Below, piece by piece: positions 28,776 through 38,763 of a DNA stretch of 64,000 nt; position 1 is the stretch's first letter, and each line of letters begins with the position of its first letter. The notes beneath the pieces are model-generated. The model was not told the DNA's origin. It saw nothing but the letters and a program-made list of their open reading frames with translations, and searched no databases. This DNA is from Mycobacterium sp. SMC-8. GTDB taxonomy: Bacteria > Actinomycetota > Actinomycetes > Mycobacteriales > Mycobacteriaceae. The stretch is taken from positions 5,022,001 through 5,086,000 of the forward strand of contig NZ_CP079865.1 in NCBI RefSeq assembly GCF_025263565.1, read 5' to 3'. Position numbers and translations under genes: made by a program.

Positions 28776-29417
28776 GTGAACCTGGCCACGCGCGCCGTCA
28801 TGACCACAATGGTGGCGCTGGGCTTCTGGCTGTGCGGAGTCGGAGTCGCTGCCGCGCACACCTCACTCGTGGGTTCTGACCCGGCCAAGGACGCGAGCGT
28901 AGCTTCCCCATTGACCGCCGTCGTGCTGATCTTTTCCGAGGAAATCAATCCAGCCTTCGCGGACGTCGCCGTCACCAGCGCCGATGGTCGCAACTGGGTA
29001 TCGGGCTCGGCAAACGTCGAAGGGCCGCGCCTCACGGTCGCCGTCGGGCCCGACCGACTCACAAACGGCCTGTTCACCGTCAGCTACCGCGTGGTCTCAG
29101 CAGATGGCCACCCCGTCTCCGGCTCGTACACCTTCACCATCGCCGGCGTCCCAGAACAGCCGTCACCCACAACCGCGCCAGCCCGTGCAGCACCCAGCAC
29201 CGCTGAGCCGTCTCCTCCGGCGCCCGCGGCGACCGCAGGTTCGGACACCAAGGCGTCTGTACTCACAGCAGCCGGCGCCGGTCTGGCGCTTGGCGGAGTG
29301 ATCGCGTTCTGGCAAAGTAGGCGACACCGCCGGAAGAACGCAGCAGAACACCCCCGATCTGAACCCGGGCGCTCTGGAGGGCAAAACACATCACCTCCTT
29401 CCGATCGACGAGATTGA
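28776..29417 (+). CDS. copC: CopC-type periplasmic copper-binding protein with C-terminal anchor
   Basis: GTG at 28776 is preceded by AAGGAGG and gives 213 residues; the frame is open from 28728. The signal peptide ends AAAHTSLVGSDPAKDA, so mature His1 can be the Cu(II) ligand as in CopC. The conserved VSADGHPVSGSYTF supplies the other Asp and His ligands. A Thr/Pro/Ala-rich linker and a C-terminal membrane helix (VLTAAGAGLALGGVIAFW) tether it to the membrane. It probably hands copper to CopD-type importers (see 4989-6929) or buffers it outside the membrane. Confidence 0.92.
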   Translation: MNLATRAVMTTMVALGFWLCGVGVAAAHTSLVGSDPAKDASVASPLTAVVLIFSEEINPAFADVAVTSADGRNWVSGSANVEGPRLTVAVGPDRLTNGLFTVSYRVVSADGHPVSGSYTFTIAGVPEQPSPTTAPARAAPSTAEPSPPAPAATAGSDTKASVLTAAGAGLALGGVIAFWQSRRHRRKNAAEHPRSEPGRSGGQNTSPPSDRRD

Positions 29418-29764
29418 CGTCGTAAAGCTCAATCATCACCCCTCGCGCGTGTCATCGTCGCGGACAGCAGTGATCGCCTGACCGCACGGCGAAAGTTCGA
29501 CTGGGATCGAGGTTTCCGATACCCCCTGCGGTTATTCGATCGTCCTAGCCTGCACGCTGGCGATGATCGCCGGAATCACCTGGGGCGGTGGCCGCCTAAA
29601 CAACAGTGAGCCCAGGAGAAGCCCACAGGCCTATGAACCGTCGGCACAAGCCTGACGCCGCGCCAGTGATGTCCTGATACGGGAATCCGCAATCAGAAGC
29701 GAGGCGCCCCAGGCGATCCGGGCGCTGACGGCGGCCCTTCCTCGACGGGTTATGCGAGAAGCAG
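29418..29764. other. Intergenic stretch, nothing recognised
   Basis: These 347 bp lie between copC and the CPBP gene. Only short frames without family features occur, and no dyad of the recurrent type is present. Confidence 0.45.
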
Positions 29765-30559
29765 GTGTGGACCCGGCAGGCTACCGTGGCTTCAGTGAAT
29801 GCCCCCGATGCCCTAACCGACGACCAGCGGCAGCCGCTGCGGATCGAGATCGTCGTTGTGTTGATGGTGACGTTCGCTCTAAGCGCCTATACCGCGATCC
29901 TGGATCTGATCGAGGCGGTGCTGCTCGGCCTGGCGGGGCAGACGGTAGCGCTCAACCCGCGCCGCTCTTCGTTCGACCTCATCGATCTCGGCCTTAATCT
30001 GGCGACCGTGTTCCAATTGGTCGCTTGGGGCTTTCTCGCCGTATACCTGTTGTGGCGCAGTGGTTTTGGCCCGGCAGCAATCGGGTTGGGCCGACCGCGG
30101 TACCGGCTCGACCTTCTCGGTGGCATCGGGCTCGCGGCCCTTATCGGGCTGCCCGGCCTGGCGCTGTATGTTACCGCCCGCGCATTGGGTCTCAGCGCAT
30201 CGGTAGTGCCCTCGGAACTGAACGACACGTGGTGGCGCATCCCCGTCCTCATTTTGGTGTCGTTCGCCAACGCCTGGGCCGAAGAGATCATCGTGGTGGG
30301 TTTTCTGCTCACCCGGCTGCACCAACTGCGGGTCCTCCCGGCCACCGCGCTGGTGCTGTCAAGCCTCTTACGCGGCACATACCACCTGTATCAAGGCTTC
30401 AGCGCCGGGCTGGGCAACGTCGTGATGGGTCTGGTGTTCGGCTACGCGTGGCGGCGCACCGGTCGGCTGTGGCCACTGATCATCGCCCACGGGGTGATCA
30501 ACACGGTGGCCTACGTCGGCTATGCCCTGGTCGCGGATCGGCTGAATTGGCTGTACTAA
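29765..30559 (+). CDS. CPBP-family intramembrane protease-like protein
   Basis: The 264-residue protein has about seven membrane helices. CPBP (Abi/CAAX) motifs are recognisable: the Glu pair in NAWAEEIIVVGFLLTRL, His in SSLLRGTYHLYQG and His/Asn in AHGVINTVAYV. The usual EExxxR motif lacks its Arg (EEIIVVG), as in one actinobacterial subgroup, so proteolytic activity is uncertain. Bacterial members process membrane proteins or act in immunity to peptides. The gene is apparently monocistronic. GTG at 29765 or a GTG ten codons on are both possible starts. Confidence 0.8.
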   Translation: MWTRQATVASVNAPDALTDDQRQPLRIEIVVVLMVTFALSAYTAILDLIEAVLLGLAGQTVALNPRRSSFDLIDLGLNLATVFQLVAWGFLAVYLLWRSGFGPAAIGLGRPRYRLDLLGGIGLAALIGLPGLALYVTARALGLSASVVPSELNDTWWRIPVLILVSFANAWAEEIIVVGFLLTRLHQLRVLPATALVLSSLLRGTYHLYQGFSAGLGNVVMGLVFGYAWRRTGRLWPLIIAHGVINTVAYVGYALVADRLNWLY

Positions 30560-31157
30560 GTTCACCTGCAACACCCTCCAGGGCCCCTAGCCCAGACCGA
30601 CCACCGGCAGCGTGGGCCTCGGCCCCAGGCCCAGGGCAGGCAATCACCAACGCCATAGTGAAACCCCACGGCACCATCACCGCCGGCAGTGATGGAGTGC
30701 ACCGGCGATGCCTCCACCGTCACGCTACCGCAACCTAGACGGGCCGAGGTCGCCATCAATACCGATCCGAGCCGCCGACCCATTGCCTACGTAACCGTTG
30801 TTGCTCAACAACATTGGCGCCCTAGTGCGGACACGAGCTCGAAAGACCGCGTCGGCTCAGAGGCCTGCAGGAAGGCCTTGCATGGTCGTGATCTCCCGCT
30901 GCTGGTCGCCCAGGTCGATCGGGCCAGCGCGACCGCTGCTGCTCATGACGTCGAATCGCGCGGTCAGGCGGCACTAGACATCGCACCGTCGAGCCGCGGG
31001 CTCTAGCACGCGAAGGATCCGGCATACCCGCTTGAGGTCGAGCGGTCGATGGGCTCTGACACCGCTCTGATGTCTGCGCCAACGTCGCGCCAAGGTGAAC
31101 CCAAGGCTTCAAGCCCTGTGGCACAATGGATTCGACAGAATGGCTTGAGGGAGTCCA
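30560..31157. other. Intergenic stretch without a recognisable gene
   Basis: These 598 bp lie between the CPBP and transglycosylase genes. A CTACGTAA element at 30787-30794 resembles half of the recurrent dyad but has no partner 11 bp away. No RNA, repeat or credible reading frame was found. Confidence 0.45.
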
Positions 31158-31886
31158 GTGTCGTTGGTGCGTGTGCGGGCTGTCGCCGTTGTGGGCGCGA
31201 CCGCGGTGCTGATGACGTCCAGCTGTTCGTGCCAGACCGGCACCTCCATTCCTGAAGGCGTTCCGCCGCCCGCGGGAGCCCCGGTGCCCTACATTGACTA
31301 TCCTGCCCGCGGCCGACCCGCCGACCAGTTGCGCGTCTGGGCTGCACAACGGGCTCCGGCGCTGAACATACCGGCCACCGCGCTAGAGGCATATGCCTAT
31401 GCGGCCAGAGTCGCCCACGTCGAGAACCCCGACTGCCAGCTGGCCTGGACGACGCTGGCGGGGATCGGCATGGTCGAGAGCCGCAACGGCACCTTTCGCG
31501 GCGCCACCATCGCCCCGAACGGGGATGTCACTCCGCCGATTCGTGGTGTACGCCTTGATGGCTCGAACGGCAATATGCGCATTACCGACAGCGGCGGCGG
31601 CTCGCCCGACGGTGAGCCCGGATTCGCCCAGGCAATGGGTCCGATGCAATTCATCCCGGAGACCTGGCGGCTCTATGGGGTTGACGCCAACAATGACGGC
31701 ATCGTCAGTCCCGACAACGTCGACGACGCTGCGCTGTCGGCTGCCGGCTACCTATGCAACCGCGGCGGCGACCTGGCGACCCCAAAGGGGTGGATGACAG
31801 CGCTGTGGGCTTACAACCAGTCCGATCCGTACGCCCGCAGCGTGCGCGACTGGGCTACAGCCTATGCCGCCGGCGACTCTCAATAG
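31158..31886 (+). CDS. Secreted lytic transglycosylase-like protein
   Basis: The 242-residue protein has a signal peptide with a Cys-containing end (LMTSSCSCQTG, possible lipoprotein). The catalytic-type segment LAGIGMVESRNGTF carries the Glu, and the later AMGPMQFIPETWRLYGVDANNDG is the substrate-groove motif of mycobacterial murein transglycosylases. It should cleave glycan strands of peptidoglycan. It sits beside the NlpC/P60, M23 and L,D-transpeptidase genes in a cell-wall-rich block, but no CTAC-N11-GTAG dyad was found upstream. Confidence 0.88.
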   Translation: MSLVRVRAVAVVGATAVLMTSSCSCQTGTSIPEGVPPPAGAPVPYIDYPARGRPADQLRVWAAQRAPALNIPATALEAYAYAARVAHVENPDCQLAWTTLAGIGMVESRNGTFRGATIAPNGDVTPPIRGVRLDGSNGNMRITDSGGGSPDGEPGFAQAMGPMQFIPETWRLYGVDANNDGIVSPDNVDDAALSAAGYLCNRGGDLATPKGWMTALWAYNQSDPYARSVRDWATAYAAGDSQ

Positions 31887-32194
31887 CAGCCCGAGGTCGC
31901 CGGATCCACGGGCGCGCGCATTCTGGACGCAGATGTGTGGCGGCAGCGGGTCGCGCATACGATCGAACTGCTATCTGATGAGGCTTCTTAAGGCCCGATC
32001 CGATCGACTCGACCGCCAATCTGACCACTCTGCTGATGTTTCCTTGTTATGCCGAAACCGAAAGGGACTAACGAGATGGAGAAGCAAATCATCTGGCGCG
32101 GCCTGTTGGCTGGCGCCGCCGCAGGCGTACTGGTGTCGCTTGCCAGGGTGATGGGACCACCTGATTGCCAGGGGGATGGGACCACCGTGGCGCG

Positions 32195-33022
32195 TTATCG
32201 AGGATGCTCGTCGGGTCCCTCTGGGTCAAGCTGACCGGGTCGGGTGCGTTGGCGGTAGGACGGTCCTTCGATGACCAGGGTGTGGGCCGCAGCGGTGAGT
32301 CGGTCGATGGCTGATTGGGCGAGCAGGGTGTCGGCGGTCATGGTCAGCCATTCGGCGGGTTCCCGGTTTGATGTCACGATGGTGGTCTTGGTTTGGTGGC
32401 GTTCGACGACGATTTCGTAGAAGTCGCTGGTTTCGGTGGCGTCGAGGGGTCGCAGCGCGAAGTCGTCGATGATGAGGACGTCGACGGCCGCCAGTCGGCG
32501 GATCTCGGCGTCGACGGTGTGGTCGAGTCGGGCGGCGCGTAGCCGGGTGAACAGTTTGTCGGATCGGGCGAACAGGACGGTGTGGCGGCGACGAATGGCC
32601 AAGTGCCCCAGTGCTGTTGCCAGATGTGTTTTGCCTACGCCCACGGGCCCGAGGATGATTGCGGACTGTCCGGCGTCGAGGAATCGTAGCGAGGTCAGGT
32701 CGCCGAGCAGGGTACGGTCGTAGCGCAGGTCCTGTTGTGCGGTCCAGGAGTCGAAGCGCATCGTCGGGTCGAGTCCGGCTTTGGCCGCCCGCAGGGCGGC
32801 TGATCGGGATTCGCGTCGGGATACTTCGTCGGCAAGAAGTGTTTCGAGGAATCCGATGTGGCTGAGTTTGTGCTGGCGGGCCAGTGCGGCCCGTTCGGGC
32901 AGGGTGTCGGCCAGGGCGCCGAGCTTGAGCGCTTTGAGCAGTCGGAGCAGGTCGGCGCCGACCGGGTCTGCGGCCACGCGGTTGGTAGTGGTCATATCAG
33001 CAGGTCTCCTCGGAGTCGGCAT
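32195..33022 (-). CDS. istB: IS21-family helper ATPase IstB
   Basis: The 275-residue protein is of the IstB/DnaC-like AAA+ type. Walker A is GPVGVGKTHLATAL (about residues 125-138) and Walker B is VDVLIIDDFAL. It assists transposition by assembling on target DNA and stimulating IstA. Its start overlaps the end of istA by 26 bp, the usual translational coupling. Confidence 0.95.
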   Translation of the reverse strand: MPTPRRPADMTTTNRVAADPVGADLLRLLKALKLGALADTLPERAALARQHKLSHIGFLETLLADEVSRRESRSAALRAAKAGLDPTMRFDSWTAQQDLRYDRTLLGDLTSLRFLDAGQSAIILGPVGVGKTHLATALGHLAIRRRHTVLFARSDKLFTRLRAARLDHTVDAEIRRLAAVDVLIIDDFALRPLDATETSDFYEIVVERHQTKTTIVTSNREPAEWLTMTADTLLAQSAIDRLTAAAHTLVIEGPSYRQRTRPGQLDPEGPDEHPR

Positions 33023-34619
33023 TGGCGATGACGGTCAATGATGTTGAGGTGGTGCCGAATTCGGATGGATCGCGCGAGAACCGGGTAGCGGTTTGGCCGA
33101 CGGCCAGCGGCAGTGCCGGGATCGTGTTCTCGGTGGCGCGCTCGAGCATCGAGGCGATCTTGTTGACCGAGACGACGTCGAGATCCAGTGCCACCGAACA
33201 TGCCTGCTCGACACGCTGCGCGCCGTAACGGCGCACCAGGCCCTGGAGTCGGTAGACGGTGCGCATCCGCGTCCACGGCAGCGGATCGTCGAGGATGCGT
33301 TCGGCGTAGATCCCGACGTTCGGGCCATAGGCGGCGCAGGTGGCGATCAGCGTCGTTAAGTCCCGCAGCGCGTAACCGACTTTGTGTTCGGGTAGATCAG
33401 CGCGGTCGGTACTGCGGCCTCCCGCAGGCTGACGAGGATGGACTTTGACCAGCACACCGCGGTGATAGAACTTCACCAGCTCACCGTCAGCACGCACGTC
33501 GAGGGTGTGCCCGATCCACTGCTCAGGAAGCGAGTAGAGGGCTTTGGCGACCTCGGCGTGGAAGTCGCGGTGCACCTTGACCGCTTTGAACACCGGCACG
33601 TCGTAGGCCCCCGGCACCGCCAGCAGCAGCGGTTGCTCCTCGGTGGTGAACACCTCCACCGGCCGTGCGCAGGTGGTGCCGTGGATGCGGGTCCCGGCAG
33701 TACGAAGACACCACACGGTGACAGCCTGCTGCGCCTGCTCAATACTGGCGAATGTTTCACCGTCCCAGAAGTTTCGGCGCACGTACTGCACCGCACGCTC
33801 CACTCGCGGTTTGTCCTTTGGGGAGCGCACCCGAGCCGGGTCGGTGAGGAACCCGACATGACCGGCGTAGTCGAGCCACCCCTGGGTGAATCGGGGATTG
33901 ACCGCATCAGCGGCGGCGATCACCGGCTTGAGGTTGTCCGGGATCAGCACCGCGAACACCCCTCCGAAGAACTCCCACGCCGCCTGACATCCGGCGATCA
34001 CCGCCACCAGGGTCTGCGAGTAGGTCAGCCACACGAACATGTGCCGGGAGTAGACGGCGGTGAAGATCAGCGCGTGCACCTTGCGGCGCCGCCCACCATC
34101 GGCGTCGGTGAGCATCCCGAGGTAGCCGAAATCGATCTGGCATTCCACCCCGGGATCCCCGTCGGCGACCCGCACCGTGGTGTCCTTGCGGCCGAAACCG
34201 CAACGCTCACCGGCGAATCGGTTCAACGTGCGATACGGCACCACGCACCCCTGACGGGCCAGCAGGGTCTCGATCTTGGTGATCGTCAACGGACGCTGCT
34301 CACCCTCGCCGGCCACCCACGCGGTGATCTGGTCCTCGAACCCCAGCAGCTGTTCCCACGCTGCGCCGTGGCCATCCGGGCGTACCGGGCGCACCGCGTC
34401 GGCGACAGCCCCGATCAACCCGTCATCGACGGCCTCAACGCCGTCGCTGCGGTGCAGACCAGCCGCTTGCGCAGCCTCGACGTAGCGGCGCACAGTTTTG
34501 CGGTCCACGCCGCAATGCGCGGCGATCGTGCGGTAGCCCGGTGCCGGTAGCCCGGCGACCCCCAGCCACACCCGCAGCACTTCCCTGATCTCGTTCACAC
34601 TGACCTCCCGAAAAGCCAT
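32997..34619 (-). CDS. istA: IS21-family transposase IstA
   Basis: The protein has about 540 residues from the Met at 34619 (MAFREVSVNEIREVLRVW); the frame is open to 34679. An N-terminal helix-turn-helix (TIAAHCGVDRKTVRRYVEAA) is followed by an rve-type DDE catalytic core (VECQIDFGYLG with the first Asp; PDNLKPVI with the second; KDKPRVERAVQYV with the Glu) and a C-terminal domain. It cuts and joins the element ends. It appears intact. Confidence 0.95.
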   Translation of the reverse strand: MAFREVSVNEIREVLRVWLGVAGLPAPGYRTIAAHCGVDRKTVRRYVEAAQAAGLHRSDGVEAVDDGLIGAVADAVRPVRPDGHGAAWEQLLGFEDQITAWVAGEGEQRPLTITKIETLLARQGCVVPYRTLNRFAGERCGFGRKDTTVRVADGDPGVECQIDFGYLGMLTDADGGRRRKVHALIFTAVYSRHMFVWLTYSQTLVAVIAGCQAAWEFFGGVFAVLIPDNLKPVIAAADAVNPRFTQGWLDYAGHVGFLTDPARVRSPKDKPRVERAVQYVRRNFWDGETFASIEQAQQAVTVWCLRTAGTRIHGTTCARPVEVFTTEEQPLLLAVPGAYDVPVFKAVKVHRDFHAEVAKALYSLPEQWIGHTLDVRADGELVKFYHRGVLVKVHPRQPAGGRSTDRADLPEHKVGYALRDLTTLIATCAAYGPNVGIYAERILDDPLPWTRMRTVYRLQGLVRRYGAQRVEQACSVALDLDVVSVNKIASMLERATENTIPALPLAVGQTATRFSRDPSEFGTTSTSLTVIANADSEETC

Positions 34620-35524
34620 GCCCGCCGCCTCCGTGACTTCGACCGTCACGGCGATCAAACGAACAGATGAAGGGACCACCGACGCGACGCGCCGGTGGTC
34701 CCATAACTGGCAATCCAGGTGGTCCCATCACCCTGGCAAAATCAGCTCACACTGGTCCCATCCTCCTGGCAGACGACATACTGGCTTTCGGGTTCGCGCG
34801 GATATTCGCTGCGCCCCAGACTTCGCGCGCAATCGAGTACGAAGATGGCGTGCGGGCCGCCTGGGAGGCCATGGCTTCGCCGGGGGGACACGCCGGCCAC
34901 GGTGAACAGGTCGACCTGTTCACCCGCACAGTGCAGATGAACCTCGGCATGGGTCTCGGCCTACTCGCGTTCAGCGTCGCCATCGGCGCCTTGTTCGCGG
35001 TGGTGTTCGCTGTGGCCTATGGTCGCGTCGGTGATGTGTCGGTACGACTGCTGTCGCTTTACATCGCGGGCGGCATGCTGTTGAGCTTGTACGTCATACC
35101 TAACCTAAAATATCCCGCCAACCCGCCAGCGTTGAGTCTCGACCAGACCGTCCGTGAGCGCACACTGCTGTACGTGTTGATGGTGGTGCTCTCGGCAGCG
35201 CTCCTGATCGGCGCGGTGGCACTGGCTCGCCGATGGGTGGCCACGTTGGGGGCCTTCAACGGGAGGTTGGCCGCCGCTGGCGCCTACGCGGCGACGATGG
35301 CACTCGTAATGATTGTGCTGCCAACCATCAACGAAACACCGGCCCCGCTGCGCGACGCTGCAGGCGCCATCGTCTATGAGGGCTTTCCCGCCGATGTCCT
35401 CTACTACTTCCGGCTCTACGCGCTCGGCACCCAGGTTGTCATTTATACGACAATCGGCCTGGTGTTCGGTGCGATCGCGTCGCGGCTGGTCGGGGAGCGC
35501 CGAAAGACGAGCCACATACTGTGA

Positions 35525-35870
35525 CGCCCAATCCGGCCTCGGTGGCGGCGGTACAGAAGCAATAAGGCCGATCGTGATGACTTCTGCGGTACCTCTCGCT
35601 GAATGCCGTCCACGGGCAGACGAACGGAAGGCGTCGACCGAGGGCAAGCATGCCGCGCTCACTGCGGCCCGCAGCTCTATCCCTCTGATCTGAGCCCGGT
35701 TTGAACGGCATGCAGGCCGTCCCGCGACCGCATTCATGAGCCAGGTCAGGTGCGTAGTAAATCGTTCGCCGCTGCCGCGGGATTGTGCCGTGCGGCTATG
35801 TCGGCGAAGCCCATTCCACAGTCATCGGTTCGCTGCGCGCCGAACCGTGGTGGGGCCCGCCTGGCGCTGA
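35525..35870. other. Intergenic stretch between convergent genes
   Basis: These 346 bp lie between the cbtA 3' part and the second DsbA gene. No supported gene, RNA or dyad was seen. Confidence 0.45.
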
Positions 35871-36530
35871 CTACTCGCCAAGGGCATTTTTGATCGCAGC
35901 GCCCAGGTCTGCGTAAGTCTTGATCTCCAGCTGCTTTCCGTTTACGAAGAATGTGGGCGTGCCCTGCACGCCGAGGGCGGTGCCGTCGGCGACATCCTCT
36001 TGGATTCGATCAAGTGTGGCCGGGGCGTTGTACGCCTCGTCCCACGCGGCTACATCGAGACCCAGCTCGGTGGCGTATCCGCGGAACACCTCGTCTGCCG
36101 GTACCTGCTTTTCGCCCCACTGATCCTGCGTCTCGAACATCTTCTTGTACATCGGTTCGAACTGGCCTTGCTGAGCCGCTGCTTCTACCGCACGTGCCGC
36201 CCGTTCTCCATTGAAGTGACCAGGCATCGGGAAATAGCGGGCGACGAAGGTGACTTGCTGGCCGTACTGGGCGCGCAGCTGCTCCACGGCGGGGAACGCC
36301 GCGCGGCAACCTTCGCACTCGAAATCGAGAAATTCGACAAAAGTCACATCGCTGTCGGGCGCGGAACTGAGGCGGTGACTGTTCTCGCGGACTACCTGGG
36401 CTTCGCCATCAGCCTGTGTGCCACCTGATCCTGCGGTTCCACCATCTCGGCTCGAAAAGTACACACCTGCACCGATCGCGACAGTGATGACTACAAAGAA
36501 AGTCAGCAGAATTCGAGTCATTGGATTCAT
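35871..36530 (-). CDS. Second membrane-anchored DsbA-like oxidoreductase
   Basis: The protein has 219 residues, the same length and layout as the protein at 3753-4412: an N-terminal anchor (RILLTFFVVITVAIGAGVYF), the active site FECEGCRAAFP and the cis-Pro loop GTPTFFVNG. Most of the chain is alignable by eye, so this is a paralogue from duplication or repeated acquisition. The active-site dipeptide differs (EG here, EA in the other), which usually shifts redox potential. The upstream dyad at 36575-36593 shares interior sequence with the dyad before the first copy, so the promoters were probably duplicated too. Confidence 0.9.
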   Translation of the reverse strand: MNPMTRILLTFFVVITVAIGAGVYFSSRDGGTAGSGGTQADGEAQVVRENSHRLSSAPDSDVTFVEFLDFECEGCRAAFPAVEQLRAQYGQQVTFVARYFPMPGHFNGERAARAVEAAAQQGQFEPMYKKMFETQDQWGEKQVPADEVFRGYATELGLDVAAWDEAYNAPATLDRIQEDVADGTALGVQGTPTFFVNGKQLEIKTYADLGAAIKNALGE

Positions 36531-36574
36531 GCCGGCAGTTCCTTTCGCTCCGTAGAGACCTGTAACTGAGCAAT

Positions 36575-36593
36575 CTACGGTGTATCTCCGTAA
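36575..36593 (-). promoter_or_regulatory. CTAC-N11-GTAA dyad upstream of the second DsbA gene
   Basis: CTAC-GGTGTATCTCC-GTAA lies 45 bp before the start codon at 36530. It shares CTACGGTnT and CTCCGTA with the site at 3622-3640. The rest of the 492-bp intergenic region 36531-37022 holds no supported gene. Confidence 0.65.
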
Positions 36594-37022
36594 AGATTTC
36601 TACCACGACGGCTCTCCCCCACGCCCAAGCGTCCCGCACTTTGTCGCCCTAGTCCTCTCCAACGGTTCCGCGGCGCCGCGGCCCGGCATCCTAGCGAGAC
36701 GCGCATATGTCTAATAATTTTGGTCAAAAAAGGTTCGGAGCGGTGTCCCTGGCCACGGTGGTGTACGTCCACAAACTCGTCGAATCTCGTTAAGCGCAAA
36801 ACGATTCGAGACGCTCGGACCCGATTGCTGCCGGGCTTGCCGTCGGCGGCAGTCAAAAACCTCTGCGGCATAACGCGTCGACGTCGGTGCTGTTTCCGCA
36901 CCCGTCGATGCCTGCTGCGCTGTTTCCATCTCCGCGGCGCGCACCGCAATTACTGACAGGTATACAAACCGTTTTTCAGTAGTTAGTCGGAGACAGAGGT
37001 TAGTGCTGCCAGGATTGAGACT

Positions 37023-38567
37023 GTGACCGGTCCCCCGCCAGTTCCCGACGACGATCCGTCATCTCAATCGCTGCCCGGGGTCGGAGCGCGCACCGCCGCG
37101 GTCCTTGTGTTCACCTCTTCGGCGGCAGTGCTGGTGGTGGAGATCACCGCGCTGCGGTTGCTGGCGCCGTACCTCGGGCTGACCCTGGAAACAAGCACCC
37201 TGGTCATCGGAATCGCCTTGGCCGCAATTGCCCTTGGCTCCTGGGCGGGCGGCCGCCTTGCCGACCGCGATGATCCGCGTCGCTGGTTGGGGCCATCGCT
37301 GGGGATATCGGGCGTGGTCGTGGCGTTCACGCCTTCCGCAGTCCGCACGGCGGCCGAATGGGCGCCTGCGACGCTGTTGATCGTTGCGGCGCTCACTATT
37401 CTGGCACCCGGAGCGTTGCTATCGGCGGTGACACCGATGGTGACCAAGATGCGCCTGATCAAGCTCGCCCAGACGGGCACCGTTGTCGGTCAGCTGTCTG
37501 GCGTAGGCACCGTCGGTGCCATCGCCGGCACTGTGCTTACCGGATTTGTCTTCGTGTCGCGGGTGCCAGTCAGCGTGATACTTATCGGCCTTGGATCAAT
37601 ATTGGTGCTCGGCGGCATCGTTGTGGAGTGGCGCATTCGCCGGCGGAACACTGTCAGCGCCGCCGTACTTACGCTCCTAACCGTCGGCGCGGGTCTGGCT
37701 GGCTACGTTGCACCCGGCGGTTGCGACGTGGAAACCAAGTACCATTGCGCCCGAGTCATCGCCGACCCGGAGCGAGACAGCGGCCGCACCCTCATGCTCG
37801 ACGGCGCGCGCCACTCGTACATAGACCTCCAAGATCCGGCCGTCCTGCAGTTCAAGTATGTGCGCGCCTTTGCGTCGGCCGTCGACGCATCCTTCCCGAC
37901 CGAAGAGACACTGGAGGCCTACCACCTTGGTGGAGGCGGCCTCACCTTCCCGCGATACCTCGCTGCTACTCGGCCAGGAACCCATAACGTGGTGTCCGAA
38001 ATCGACGGCGGCGTGGTGCGCATAGACCGAGACCAACTCGGATCAGCTTCCGAGGCCGGGCTTGAGGTGCGCGTCGAGGACGGCAGACTGGGCCTTGCGC
38101 GGCTCGATGACGACAGCCGTGATCTGATCGTCGGCGACGCCTTCGGCGGCGTGAGCGTGCCTTGGCACCTGACGACTGTGGAAGCGCTGACAGACATACG
38201 TCGAGTCCTCAAAGAGGACGGTGTGTACATTGCGAATCTCATCGATTACGGAGAGCTGGCGTTTGCACGTGCCGAAGTCGCAACACTCACAGAGGTTTTC
38301 AAGTACGTCATAGTCACCGCCGAGGCCGGCGACGTCGGCGTCGATTCCGCGACGACACCCGATGGCGGCAACCTGGTCGTGCTCGCCTCCGATCGACCGG
38401 TTGACCATGACGCCCTTCAGAGGGTTCTGAATACTCGCAACACCGGGTGGACGACCGCTACCGGCAACGACCTCAGATTGTGGATCCGCGACGCCCAAGT
38501 GCTGACCGACGACTACGCTCCCGTTGATCAACTTCTCGATCCCTACCGTCAACAGAGCGGGGAGTAA
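37023..38567 (+). CDS. Fused membrane / spermidine-synthase-like protein
   Basis: The 514-residue protein has an N-terminal half of about seven membrane helices (AAVLVFTSSAAVLVVEITALRLLAPYLG is the hallmark start). Its C-terminal half is a Rossmann methyltransferase-like domain of the spermidine synthase type (GGGGLTFPRYLA, VVSEIDGGVV, VGDAFGG). Proteins of this fused class occur in many actinobacteria. Whether they make polyamines is doubtful because the substrate-binding residues are poorly conserved. GTG start. A loose TTACTGA/TCAGTAG inverted repeat lies upstream near 36950-36985, but it does not fit the 19-bp dyad. Confidence 0.88.
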   Translation: MTGPPPVPDDDPSSQSLPGVGARTAAVLVFTSSAAVLVVEITALRLLAPYLGLTLETSTLVIGIALAAIALGSWAGGRLADRDDPRRWLGPSLGISGVVVAFTPSAVRTAAEWAPATLLIVAALTILAPGALLSAVTPMVTKMRLIKLAQTGTVVGQLSGVGTVGAIAGTVLTGFVFVSRVPVSVILIGLGSILVLGGIVVEWRIRRRNTVSAAVLTLLTVGAGLAGYVAPGGCDVETKYHCARVIADPERDSGRTLMLDGARHSYIDLQDPAVLQFKYVRAFASAVDASFPTEETLEAYHLGGGGLTFPRYLAATRPGTHNVVSEIDGGVVRIDRDQLGSASEAGLEVRVEDGRLGLARLDDDSRDLIVGDAFGGVSVPWHLTTVEALTDIRRVLKEDGVYIANLIDYGELAFARAEVATLTEVFKYVIVTAEAGDVGVDSATTPDGGNLVVLASDRPVDHDALQRVLNTRNTGWTTATGNDLRLWIRDAQVLTDDYAPVDQLLDPYRQQSGE

Positions 38568-38763
38568 ATTGTCGAGGTCGGCCTTCATCGCCGACCCGTC
38601 GCCAGCTTTGCAGCGTTCCCGGTCAGACTCCTTCGCGTGTAAGGCCAGCAGGCAGCGAATTTGTCATCTGCCCGAAACCCGCTCTCTGATGCTCAGGTCC
38701 GAGTCGCACCCGGTGAGAACCAGCGGGATCGCGTCGCATGTCGCGTGACTTATCGAATACTGA

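Larger units (their letters stand above)
32134..34778 (-). mobile_element. IS21-family insertion sequence (2,645 bp)
   Basis: The ends are imperfect inverted repeats: left TGTCGCTTGCCAGGGTGATG and right (reverse complement) TGTCGTCTGCCAGGAGGATG, both followed by GGACCA. Internal copies of ATGGGACCACC near each end look like the multiple transposase-binding sites of this family. A 6-bp duplication TACTGG flanks the element at 32128-32133 and 34779-34784. It carries istA and istB on the minus strand. Removing it and one TACTGG restores the cbtA frame exactly, which confirms the boundaries. Confidence 0.92.
32076..35524 (+). pseudogene. cbtA: cbtA-like cobalt transporter gene split by an IS21-family insertion
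   Basis: The 5' part (32076-32133, MEKQIIWRGLLAGAAAGVL) and the 3' part (34784-35524, starting AFGFARIFAAPQTSRAIEYEDG) are in register once the element 32134-34778 and one copy of the TACTGG duplication are removed. The rebuilt protein has 265 residues with about six membrane helices, and it resembles CbtA, the predicted cobalt transporter subunit (N-terminal GLLAG...FARIFAEP-type start, SRAIEYEDG, HAGHGE). The small CbtB partner was not found upstream. The gene is presumably inactive in this molecule. Confidence 0.85.

Noticed and set aside
30787-30796. CTACGTAA element as a further regulon site
   Set aside because: No GTA half follows at the N11 spacing and the nearest gene start is about 370 bp away.
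36949-36986. TTACTGA...TCAGTAG inverted repeat before the spermidine-synthase-like gene
   Set aside because: The spacer is far longer than N11. It could be an operator for something else but does not fit the recurrent site.
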